From: BJGN01 sp041159865
Lineage (GTDB): Bacteria; Bacteroidota; Bacteroidia; Chitinophagales; Saprospiraceae
Reading direction: 5' to 3'
Length of the DNA: 31,422 bases
Assembly (NCBI GenBank): GCA_041159865.1
Contig: JBEAXK010000158.1
Coordinates: forward strand, 1-31,422
A model generated the notes under the pieces. The model was given only the letters and a program-made list of their open reading frames with translations. It searched no databases and had not been told where the DNA came from. The position numbers were made by a program, and so were the translations under genes. How positions within the stretch are numbered: position 1 is the stretch's first letter; every line of letters begins with the position of its first letter. This document shows positions 17,890 to 25,394 of this stretch, one piece after another.

Positions 17890-19344
17890 ATGAAACGAAA
17901 TAATAATTCTACATTTTTCCTTTTGATGCTTTTAGCATCCATTGGATTTTTTCCCGCTTGCGATAGTTTTACGGATTTTGGGAATACTAATGTTGACCCA
18001 AACAGGACAAACAAGCCGGTAACTGCAGCTTTAATAACCAATGCCATTGCAGGAATGGGCGCTGCATTTATTACAGAAGGTCTTTATTGTCAGTATTTTG
18101 CACAATCTCAATATACAGACGGATCTTTATATTCCAGAGTTGAAGGTGGTTTTGGTTCTTACTCAGGGGTACTTTATGACCTTCAAAATGTGATCATAAA
18201 CAACACAGATGCTAATTTAAAGACAGCAGCTCTTGTTCAAGGATCTAATGCAAATCAAATTGCCGTTTCCCGTATTTTAAAAGCTTATTATTTTGCAAGA
18301 TTAACTGATTATTTTGGTGATATTCCTTATTCTCAAGCATTAACAGGAGAAGTAAAGCCTGTTTATGACAGTCAGCAAACCATTTATAATGGTATATTTA
18401 AGGAATTGGACGAGGCTGTAAAGCAATTTGATGGCGGTGTCGCTGCCAGAGGAGATATATTATTTAGCGGTAACATAACTCGTTGGAAAAAATTTGCTAA
18501 TTCTCTTCGTTTAATTCTTGCAATCCGTTTATCAAAAGCGGATGCTGCAACAGGTGCTACACAGGCTAAAGCCGCATTAGCAGCTGATGGAGGTATAATT
18601 ACTGCAAATGCTGATAATACTATGTTAAATTATCCAGGTGGAAACTTTAATAATCCATGGTATGCTGCATATCTTACTCGTCAGGATCAAGCCATTAGTG
18701 AAATTATGGTAAAAATGTTGAACGAAAGAAGTGATCCAAGAATTAATTCTTACGCTACAGCTGACAAAACTGGTAAAATTACAGGAATTCCTTATGGACT
18801 TCCAAGAGAACAAGCCATTCAGTTTACCAATGCCAATCCTACGTGGTCATTTGTTCTTGCTCCAACATTTCGAGCGGCAGCAACACCACTTGCTATATTA
18901 ACAGCTGCAGATGTTACGCTTGCTCGTGCCGAAGCTGCCTCAATGGGTTGGACTACTGAAAATTCAGAGCAACTTTACAAAGATGGAATTAAGTTGTCTA
19001 TGGAATACTGGAAAGTATTTACTCAGGCATCTTATGACACATATACCTCTGGTGCTTTAGTTGCATTCGCAGCTGGTGATAACGCAGGTAATCTTGAAAA
19101 AATACGCATGCAAAGATGGTTTACTTTCTATCCTGATGGATTACAGGGATGGTCAGAATGGAGACGCACTAATGTTCCTGCTTTAAAACCGACACCCTTT
19201 GCAATCAATTCATCTAAACAAATAATTAGAAGATATATTTACCCTGCAACTGAGGCAACTCTAAATGGAGCTAATTATGGTGCAGCAGTTAGCAAGATAT
19301 CAGGTGGTGACACAAATGATGGAAAAGTATGGTGGGATAAATAA
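17890..19344 (+). CDS. SusD/RagB-like outer membrane lipoprotein (SusD-like_2 type)
   Basis: This 484-residue lipoprotein has a signal peptide ending in a lipobox-like FFPAC, with cysteine 24 as the lipidated residue. It then reads DSFTDFGNTNVDPNRTNKP, the typical start of the second SusD group. Helical TPR-like stretches include RILKAYYFARLTDYFGDIPYSQAL (about 137-160) and ADVTLARAEAASMGW (about 338-352). The C-terminal RMQRWFTFYPDGLQGWSEWRR near 403-423 is the family's conserved block. It forms the lid on the SusC barrel and captures substrate at the cell surface. It is 11 bases after susC and ends before a strong terminator, so the operon is two genes. Confidence 0.93.
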   Translation: MKRNNNSTFFLLMLLASIGFFPACDSFTDFGNTNVDPNRTNKPVTAALITNAIAGMGAAFITEGLYCQYFAQSQYTDGSLYSRVEGGFGSYSGVLYDLQNVIINNTDANLKTAALVQGSNANQIAVSRILKAYYFARLTDYFGDIPYSQALTGEVKPVYDSQQTIYNGIFKELDEAVKQFDGGVAARGDILFSGNITRWKKFANSLRLILAIRLSKADAATGATQAKAALAADGGIITANADNTMLNYPGGNFNNPWYAAYLTRQDQAISEIMVKMLNERSDPRINSYATADKTGKITGIPYGLPREQAIQFTNANPTWSFVLAPTFRAAATPLAILTAADVTLARAEAASMGWTTENSEQLYKDGIKLSMEYWKVFTQASYDTYTSGALVAFAAGDNAGNLEKIRMQRWFTFYPDGLQGWSEWRRTNVPALKPTPFAINSSKQIIRRYIYPATEATLNGANYGAAVSKISGGDTNDGKVWWDK

Positions 19345-19361
19345 TTTATTCTCAGTAAAGA

Positions 19362-19394
19362 GGGTTAGGTATTTATTTACCTAACCCTTTTTTT
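19362..19394 (+). terminator. Rho-independent terminator of the SusC-SusD operon
   Basis: GGGTTAGGTA (19362-19371) pairs perfectly with TACCTAACCC (19378-19387) across a TTTATT loop, followed by seven T (19388-19394). The T-run overlaps the stop codon of the converging helicase gene. On the minus strand the T-run is absent, so it works mainly for susD. Confidence 0.85.
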
Positions 19395-22275
19395 ATAGGG
19401 TATAACCTGCATATTTCATCAAACTAAAATAATGCGTCGATTTTTTTAATAAATCTGGATTACCTACCATGATAAAATGAGATTTTGCTCTTGTTATAGC
19501 AACATTAAGTTTTCTATCTACCCCATCTCTGTTTTTTGAAATCAACGTATTCAATTGTCTTGAATAATTGAGACATGGAGAATAAATAATAATTGAACGC
19601 GCGCTTCCTTGATACCTTTCAACGGTGTCAACCGTATAATGTCCCGAATCTAATCCACTTTCTGTAAGATGCTCTTTTATACAAGCAATTTGTGCTCTGT
19701 ATGGCGTAATAATCCCAATTTCCGAATCTTCCAGAGATAATTTTTGTTTCTTATAATATTGGTGGAAAAATTGAACAATTTGAACAATCATTCTGGCTTC
19801 ATATTGATTACTTTTCCCACTCCCATCTGATAAATCAATATCAGTTGAAAAAAAACATACTCTTTGGGAATTGATTATTTTTTCAATTTCTGATTCAGCA
19901 TCCTTCTCAATAAAAGGAAGTGAAATAATTTGATTTTTATGGTAATCCGTGTTAGCTGGTAAAATATTAAGTCGATTTTCATAAAAATGCAAACTAGGAA
20001 ACAACATAATTTCCTGATGCATCCTACCTTGATAACTCAATCGACCAATAGCCCATGTCCAGTTCAAGGATTCGACACGTCTGATCATTCTCTCAAAAAC
20101 TGATTCACGTAAATCATAAAATCCTATGTCTAATAAATCCCCATCTCTGATAATACTTTGTTCTGAAGGCTGTAAAACCACACCAGGCAACTGATTATGG
20201 TCACCAATCAATAAGAAATGTGGAACCTGCGTTAATACACCTGCAAGGGAAGGATCCGATAACTGAGAAGCTTCATCAACGATAATTCTATTAAATTTTT
20301 TAATAGAAAGAATGTCTAAATTCTTTTGAATGGATGATAAAGTACTTACAAAAATCCTGGTATTCTCCAACAAAATTAATAACTCTCTTCTATTTTTTAA
20401 GTGTGCACTTTTTACCTTCAATATATTTTTCCTATATTTAGTAGGAGCTGCCTGAACCTGACCTATTCGGATATAACTATTTTCCAATTCCCCACCTATA
20501 GATTCTATGGCTTCACAAATTTCATCAACTGCACGGTTAGTAAAAGCAATAAGTAAAATATTTTCGTCCGTCGTGTAATAATAATGTGCAACTAAATTTC
20601 TAATCATTACACTGGTTTTACCCGTACCAGGTGGACCCCACAATAAAAAATAATCTTTAGAGTTAATGATTGATTTAAGTAGAACAGATTGCTCATCTGT
20701 CATTTTTGAAAAATAAGAGGCATTAGTAACCAGGTCAGTTGATTCATTTTTCGAAGGTGGCTGCAGGCCTAAATATAGATTTCTCTTTTCAATTTTCGCT
20801 TGTAAGAAAGAAAATAAAGATTGATCAAAAGAAATAAAGGAATCATAAAAATCGTGTTCAAGATTCCAAAAGGTAAATTGCTTGAAAAACGAGTCATCAT
20901 GTTGAGGAAAGGCAAGAGACACTGTTATTTCATCTGATTCAATAGAAATTAAATAAACTTTAAATAGTTGAAATTTAGAATTAAACTTCTCCTCATTATT
21001 ACTTGGGTATAAAATCAAGGAATCACCCAACCTGAAATTTGCTCTTTGAGCTGAAACTTCTGTTTTAATAAACCTGATTTTATTTTCCTTAAGTTCTATT
21101 AATTCCAAATGATTTAGAATATCAAAATTTTCCTTTTTATCAGTTATGGACTCCAACCATAAAGAAGCTTGTCCACTTGCACCATTTTGAAGATTATAGG
21201 AGCCCGATTTTGCCAGTTTATGTTCTCTGGCAATAAAACTGGTGAAGGAAAAAAAATACTTCTTCTCTATAATTGAAGCTTCATGATAGGAAGATAAAAA
21301 GCTCTCTAAACCTGTCTTGAAAAATCCTTTGGCATCTGAAATTTGTAAAAATAAGGAATTAAATAATTGGGAACCAGCAACTAAAATATCTTTTTGTAAA
21401 CCAAGTGAAACCAGCGATAATTCGATAAAAAGTAATTTATTTCTTAATGCAAGGGCTCTTTGTTGTTCAAATAAATGGATGGGGGCAAATCGTAAGCTTT
21501 TAGAATCTGCTGCATAAAGCACAAAGCCAGCCACTTTATTTTTATGCGAGCCAGACTGAATCAATAAATCATATAATAAAAATTGAAAGAAATGAGGTAT
21601 GTTTATACCATATTGGTTTGTATGATAGGTCTTACCACTTTTAAGTTCGATGATAACTGTCTTATCTGAACCTTCATATAATAAGTCTAAACGACCTTGT
21701 ATGCCAAATTTTTCTGATAGAAAGGAGGGTTCTAAATAGCAGTGAACAGGTGATATTTTTTGTTTTGGAAAATCCTCTTTAATCGTTTTAATTAAATTAG
21801 CATAAATATTTTTCGCTGAATCTCTGATTTTCAACACTTCAATATCACTCAATAAGGCAAAACTCAAAGGTTTATTTTTAAAAACTAAGGGAAAAAGATA
21901 GTCGAACGATAAAGATGAATCTGAAATAAGTTGATCTAAAAAAAAATTTGCAATATCACCCAGCAGAAGCGGAACACTGGAGGAAGTGGGCATATATTTT
22001 TTAAGTAAATATTGATATGGGTTTCCCTCTTTAAGATCAAAACAACTTGCAATAGCCGTTACATCAAAGAGATAATCTGGTTCCAGAATAAAATGTAGCG
22101 GATAAAATTCTCCCTTTTCATCGATTTCAATTTCTATGAGCATACAAGGAAAAGGATATTTAAACATATCATTTACCTGAATTAAAGAATCAGTGTAGAC
22201 TTCATTTAAATGAAGTTTATTAAAATGCACTATATTTAAATCTTCCTCCTCGTCATCCTCAGATTTAAATAACAA
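19393..22275 (-). CDS. RecB-type nuclease / Dna2-UPF1-type superfamily 1 helicase
   Basis: This 960-residue protein joins a PD-(D/E)XK nuclease to an SF1B helicase. Nuclease: D197 in QGRLDLLYE, then E210-x-K212 in IELKSGK, and FFQFLLYD further on. The usual upstream histidine seems to be asparagine in GDIANFFLD. No cysteine cluster of the Dna2/Cas4 iron-sulfur type is seen. Helicase: Walker A GPPGTGKTS near 547, motif II DEAS near 667, GDHNQLP, GIITPYRAQ, VERYQGS and NVAITRAKSHFIMVGN at the C-terminus. A role in DNA repair, RNA surveillance or phage defence is possible; none is shown. The start is not safe: the TTG at 22275 is only the best listed start. The frame is open for 23 more codons up to the TAA that ends the 137-residue ORF, without an ATG. 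It may be the main part of one interrupted gene. Confidence 0.85.
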   Translation of the reverse strand: MLFKSEDDEEEDLNIVHFNKLHLNEVYTDSLIQVNDMFKYPFPCMLIEIEIDEKGEFYPLHFILEPDYLFDVTAIASCFDLKEGNPYQYLLKKYMPTSSSVPLLLGDIANFFLDQLISDSSLSFDYLFPLVFKNKPLSFALLSDIEVLKIRDSAKNIYANLIKTIKEDFPKQKISPVHCYLEPSFLSEKFGIQGRLDLLYEGSDKTVIIELKSGKTYHTNQYGINIPHFFQFLLYDLLIQSGSHKNKVAGFVLYAADSKSLRFAPIHLFEQQRALALRNKLLFIELSLVSLGLQKDILVAGSQLFNSLFLQISDAKGFFKTGLESFLSSYHEASIIEKKYFFSFTSFIAREHKLAKSGSYNLQNGASGQASLWLESITDKKENFDILNHLELIELKENKIRFIKTEVSAQRANFRLGDSLILYPSNNEEKFNSKFQLFKVYLISIESDEITVSLAFPQHDDSFFKQFTFWNLEHDFYDSFISFDQSLFSFLQAKIEKRNLYLGLQPPSKNESTDLVTNASYFSKMTDEQSVLLKSIINSKDYFLLWGPPGTGKTSVMIRNLVAHYYYTTDENILLIAFTNRAVDEICEAIESIGGELENSYIRIGQVQAAPTKYRKNILKVKSAHLKNRRELLILLENTRIFVSTLSSIQKNLDILSIKKFNRIIVDEASQLSDPSLAGVLTQVPHFLLIGDHNQLPGVVLQPSEQSIIRDGDLLDIGFYDLRESVFERMIRRVESLNWTWAIGRLSYQGRMHQEIMLFPSLHFYENRLNILPANTDYHKNQIISLPFIEKDAESEIEKIINSQRVCFFSTDIDLSDGSGKSNQYEARMIVQIVQFFHQYYKKQKLSLEDSEIGIITPYRAQIACIKEHLTESGLDSGHYTVDTVERYQGSARSIIIYSPCLNYSRQLNTLISKNRDGVDRKLNVAITRAKSHFIMVGNPDLLKKSTHYFSLMKYAGYTL

Positions 22276-22344
22276 GGTATAATGAATTGAATCTATTTGA
22301 TAAATCAGACCTTTTAAAAAAGGAATAGAAGCATTTTTTGATTT

Positions 22345-22758
22345 TTATAATTTAGATAATATCTGATCTGAACTTTCAATCAAGGGAAAGTCATTTTTCA
22401 AATCCAAATTAAAATGGTTAATTAAAAAATAATAGATAAGATGTTGCCCTTGTTTCGTCAACTGTAATACTTGAGTTATTTGAATATTTACCCTACTATT
22501 TAAATTTTTGAATTGAATTCTAAAATAATTAAGTAATATAGATGTATCCCTGGGGATATTTATTTTTTGCTTTAGGATGGAAATTTTTGCAAAAATAGTT
22601 TGAAAAAAAACATCTTCATCCTTAAGAATTTCATCTATAATGGAAATTAACAGGTCGTTTGTTGCTTTTAATTTTGCATAACCCACCTTATCAGGAAGTG
22701 AATAAATATGTTTAAAATCTTCTATGAATTGATTCTCGAGTTGTTCATCTAAAGGCAT
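22345..22758 (-). CDS. Helical protein of unknown function, in frame with the helicase; possible N-terminal part of it
   Basis: This 137-residue ORF has no recognised domain. It looks all-helical and charged, with segments such as EQLENQFIEDFKHIYSLPD and VGYAKLKATNDLLISIIDE. It starts at ATG 22758, 12 bases after the DPM1-like glycosyltransferase stop. It ends in TAA at 22347-22345 (…SKL stop), and the very same frame continues without another stop through the helicase gene. Together they would encode about 1120 residues plus the stop. It is therefore either a true small gene coupled to the helicase or the amino-terminal domain of a broken helicase gene. Homology of its sequence to the N-termini of related intact helicases would decide. 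Confidence 0.6.
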   Translation of the reverse strand: MPLDEQLENQFIEDFKHIYSLPDKVGYAKLKATNDLLISIIDEILKDEDVFFQTIFAKISILKQKINIPRDTSILLNYFRIQFKNLNSRVNIQITQVLQLTKQGQHLIYYFLINHFNLDLKNDFPLIESSDQILSKL

Positions 22759-22770
22759 AAATAATAGAAA

Positions 22771-23508
22771 TTACAAATCCCTCTTGTAGGTATTAAAAAA
22801 ACTGAGCCACCTCATTTCTAATACACCTAAAACAGCTTCTTTAATAATGCTTCCTGACATTTTTGAAGTTCCTAAAGTTCTATCTACAAAGGTAATAGGA
22901 ATTTCTTTGATGATAAAACCGGAATGAAAAGAAGCAAATTTCATTTCAATCTGAAAAGCATAACCAACAAATTTGATTTTATTTAAATCGATAGTTGAAA
23001 GAACATTTCTTTGGTAACAAACAAATCCAGCTGTTGGATCTTTAACAGACATACCCGTTAATAAACGAACATAAAGAGAAGCACCATAAGAAATAAAGAT
23101 TCTGTCAAATGGCCAGTTTTTCACCTTCCCACCTTTTGTATATCTTGAACCAACAGCAACATCGGCACCTTCATGAAGACAAGCACTTCTCAAACGCAAT
23201 AAATCTGCTGGTGGATGTGAAAAATCGGCATCCATTTCACAAATAAATGTGTATTCCTTATCAAGAGCCCAAAGAAAACCAGCAATATAAGCAGTTCCCA
23301 AACCAGATTTTCCCTTTCTCTCTAGGATATGAATTCGTCCGGGAAAAACCAACATCTGTTTTCGAACTAAATCGGCTGTACCATCGGGTGACCCATCATC
23401 AACCACTAATACATCAAAATGATCTCCTAAATTTATTACGGCATTAAGAATTGCCATAATATTTTCCTTCTCATTATAGGTAGGAATGATTACTAAAGAA
23501 TCTGTCAA
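22771..23508 (-). CDS. DPM1-like polyprenol monophosphomannose synthase
   Basis: This 245-residue GT2 enzyme lacks C-terminal membrane segments, like DPM1 and the Ppm1 catalytic domain. The family makes polyprenyl-phosphate mannose, a donor for membrane glycosyltransferases. Motifs: VIIPTYNEKENI (about 6-17), VVDDGSPDGTADLV (about 35-48), CEMDADFSHPP (about 90-100, DAD metal site), and TAGFVCYQRNVL and IKEIPITFVDR further on. The start is probably TTG at 23508. No ATG fits: an in-frame TAA lies six codons before it, and the protein's conserved start begins right after. It heads a minus-strand unit with the 137-residue ORF and the helicase. Confidence 0.92.
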   Translation of the reverse strand: MTDSLVIIPTYNEKENIMAILNAVINLGDHFDVLVVDDGSPDGTADLVRKQMLVFPGRIHILERKGKSGLGTAYIAGFLWALDKEYTFICEMDADFSHPPADLLRLRSACLHEGADVAVGSRYTKGGKVKNWPFDRIFISYGASLYVRLLTGMSVKDPTAGFVCYQRNVLSTIDLNKIKFVGYAFQIEMKFASFHSGFIIKEIPITFVDRTLGTSKMSGSIIKEAVLGVLEMRWLSFFNTYKRDL

Positions 23509-23542
23509 GATTAAAATATTTCGTTATCCATTTAAAATTTTT

Positions 23543-23550
23543 CAAATATA
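23543..23550 (-). promoter_or_regulatory. Promoter -7 element upstream of the DPM1-like gene
   Basis: On the minus strand TATATTTG (23550-23543) matches TAnnTTTG exactly and lies 35 bases before the TTG start. No TTG stands at 17-23 bases upstream, so the -33 half is weak or absent. Confidence 0.4.
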
Positions 23551-23574
23551 ACTAAAACCAAAGAAATGATAACA

Positions 23575-23868
23575 TTAAACGATATCATCATCCGACCATT
23601 TTTTACGCAATAATGGCTTTAGTTGAAGCAAATCATCCTCTTTATTACCTTCTGTTAATTTAGGTTTGTTTGAAATTTTTTCCTCTTCTGTAGGAAATAA
23701 GACCTTAATTGCCTGAATAAATACTGAAATACCCCATCCCAAGATTGGATAAATAAACCAATTTACGCCAGGAGATGTAACTTTATTAATTATAAAAAAC
23801 AGAACACACCAGATAAGATAAATTCTGAGATGTTTATAAAAATCGACTTTAGTTATTTTTTTTTTCAT
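23575..23868 (-). CDS. 2TM-domain membrane protein
   Basis: This 97-residue protein has the 2TM-domain pattern. A basic N-terminus with DFYKHLRIYLIW precedes one hydrophobic segment (about 14-28). After a short NKVTSPGVNWFIYP turn comes a second segment (about 34-52), GWGISVFIQAIKVLF. A charged C-terminal tail of about 40 residues follows. Such domains occur in Bacteroidota and often sit in histidine kinases or alone; the role of the stand-alone form is not known. It follows the MFS transporter gene by about 200 bases and has its own promoter candidate. An inner-membrane protein is likely. Confidence 0.8.
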   Translation of the reverse strand: MKKKITKVDFYKHLRIYLIWCVLFFIINKVTSPGVNWFIYPILGWGISVFIQAIKVLFPTEEEKISNKPKLTEGNKEDDLLQLKPLLRKKWSDDDIV

Positions 23869-23948
23869 TACTGACTCGTTTTAATAATGAAGAGAGAATC
23901 TATAAGTTTAAATACTTCAATTAACCATAAAACCCAATAAATATTTTG

Positions 23949-23975
23949 CAAAATTAACCATAGGAAGTAGAACAA
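23949..23975 (-). promoter_or_regulatory. Promoter of the 2TM gene
   Basis: On the minus strand TTG (23975-23973), 16 bases, then TAATTTTG (23956-23949), a perfect TAnnTTTG. The leader would be about 75 bases. The spacer is slightly short of the 17-23 base range. Confidence 0.45.
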
Positions 23976-24032
23976 TTTGAAAATTTTCGGTATATTGAAA
24001 AAGTTTTTGTGTTTATTTGTTTGGGTTAGAGG

Positions 24033-24063
24033 CCCTTGCTGCAATCAGCAAGGGTTTTTTTTT
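24033..24063 (+). terminator. Strong plus-strand terminator without a plus-strand gene
   Basis: CCCTTGCTG (24033-24041) pairs perfectly with CAGCAAGGG (24046-24054) across a CAAT loop, followed by nine T (24055-24063). On the minus strand no T-run follows, so it ends a plus-strand transcript. The nearest plus-strand gene upstream is susD, more than 4 kb away and separated by its own terminator. An unannotated small RNA in 23957-24063 is possible. Confidence 0.75.
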
Positions 24064-24065
24064 AA

Positions 24066-25292
24066 TCAAAGGCTATTAGAGTCCATTTTTAACAAAGGTT
24101 TAAAACTTAACAAAAGACCTGCTAAAGCAAGTAAAAATCCTAAGAAAAAGGGAGCGCCGGGAAAATAAAATGGTGCAGCATCAGATGTAAAAAAACCAAA
24201 TAGATTGGTCATAATCAACGGACCAAAAATAGAGGTAAGACTAATAAGGCTGGTCAGTGACCCTTGTAAGGTTCCTTGTTCATTGGCAGCAACCTGATTC
24301 GAAATGATACCCTGAAGTGCTGGTCCTGCCAGACCACCGAGTGCAAAAGGCACCATAATGGCATACATCATCCACCCATCTGTTGCCATAGAAAAAGCGA
24401 GGAGACCGGCAGCATTAAACAAAAGACCAATAAAAACAGATTTAACTTGTCCAATTTTTGGAATGACCATTCTGGTTAATCCGCCTTGCACCAAAGCAAT
24501 AGTTACACCAACAAATCCTAAAGAGTATCCAACTTCTGCAGAATTCCAATTAAATTTCTCTTTGGTAAAATAAGTCCAGGTGCCTTGAGTAGCATAACCT
24601 GCTAAATAAATCAACAAAAGAACACTCGCTAATTTTAGCACCAAGGGATGGTTTTTAATATTGATTAATGCACCTAATGGATTTGCCTTTTTCCAAATGA
24701 TATTTGATCTGTTTTCTGATTTCAACGATTCGGGCAGAATGAAAAAGCCATAAGCTACATTTAAAAAAGTCAAAAAAGCAGCTGCAAAGAATGGAACTCT
24801 AGGACCAAACTGGCCTAAAACACCTCCTAAAACTGGACCAATAATAAATCCCAAACCAAAAGCAGCCCCTATTAGCCCAAAATTTTGCGCTCTTTTTTCT
24901 GCCGGACTAATGTCTGCTATATAAGCTGAAGCCGTTGTAAAACTAGCCCCTGTAATTCCGGCCAATAAACGTCCGACAAACAACCATCCTAAAGTAGGAG
25001 CAAATCCCTGAAGTAAATAATCTAGACCAAATCCTGTCAATGCGGCAAGTAAAACTGGTCTTCTTCCATATTTATCACTTAACATTCCCATAACTGGCGC
25101 AAATAAAAACTGCATAATAGCATAGGAAAACATTAAAAGCCCTCCATATTTAGAAGCGGCACTTAAACCTTCACCTGTTAATTCCATGATAAGCTCAGGA
25201 AATACAGGGATTATGATTCCTAATCCAATGACGTCAAGTAGCAATGTGATAAAAATAAAAATAATTGCTCCAGGTTTAACTTCGCGTTGCAT
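24066..25292 (-). CDS. MFS drug transporter of the TetA/DHA1 type
   Basis: This 408-residue protein has 12 predicted membrane segments, the length of the TetA-like drug-proton antiporters. The family motif A appears as GMLSDKYGRRPVLL (about 68-81) in the loop after segment two, and DVIGLGIIIPVFPEL (about 20-34) is the conserved segment one. GLGFIIGPVLGGVLG (about 145-159) is the motif C-like antiporter signature in segment five. It likely exports a hydrophobic compound in exchange for protons. The similarity to Tet proteins is general, so tetracycline resistance should not be assumed. The stop lies 2 bases from the orphan plus-strand terminator, and the gene is downstream of degQ but separated by a terminator. 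Confidence 0.9.
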   Translation of the reverse strand: MQREVKPGAIIFIFITLLLDVIGLGIIIPVFPELIMELTGEGLSAASKYGGLLMFSYAIMQFLFAPVMGMLSDKYGRRPVLLAALTGFGLDYLLQGFAPTLGWLFVGRLLAGITGASFTTASAYIADISPAEKRAQNFGLIGAAFGLGFIIGPVLGGVLGQFGPRVPFFAAAFLTFLNVAYGFFILPESLKSENRSNIIWKKANPLGALINIKNHPLVLKLASVLLLIYLAGYATQGTWTYFTKEKFNWNSAEVGYSLGFVGVTIALVQGGLTRMVIPKIGQVKSVFIGLLFNAAGLLAFSMATDGWMMYAIMVPFALGGLAGPALQGIISNQVAANEQGTLQGSLTSLISLTSIFGPLIMTNLFGFFTSDAAPFYFPGAPFFLGFLLALAGLLLSFKPLLKMDSNSL

Positions 25293-25337
25293 GGTTCTAA
25301 ATTTTGCGCAAGGTAATTATTGTTATTTATTTAAAAT

Positions 25338-25379
25338 AAAAAACCCGGAACTAATAAATTTTAATAGTTCCGGGTTTTT
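25338..25379 (-). terminator. Rho-independent terminator of degQ, possibly two-way
   Basis: CCCGGAACTA (25344-25353) pairs perfectly with TAGTTCCGGG (25365-25374). Six A before (25338-25343) and five T after (25375-25379) make a T-run on both strands. It lies 16 bases after the degQ stop, and on the minus strand it ends that gene before the MFS gene. Confidence 0.85.
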
Positions 25380-25394
25380 GATTAAGTTGAAATC

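Noticed and set aside
14681..19344. Full polysaccharide utilisation locus
   Set aside because: No glycoside hydrolase, lyase or regulatory gene accompanies the SusC-SusD pair.
19393..22758. Programmed frameshift in the helicase gene
   Set aside because: The two ORFs are in the same frame, so no frameshift is needed; only one stop codon separates them.
23977..24168. Plus-strand ORF of 63 residues spanning the orphan terminator
   Set aside because: It has low-complexity composition, crosses the hairpin and overlaps the MFS gene; a real gene would not be interrupted by its own terminator.
24066..25292. Tetracycline resistance gene
   Set aside because: The TetA-like features are shared by many drug-proton antiporters, and no resistance context such as a mobile element or tetR is present.
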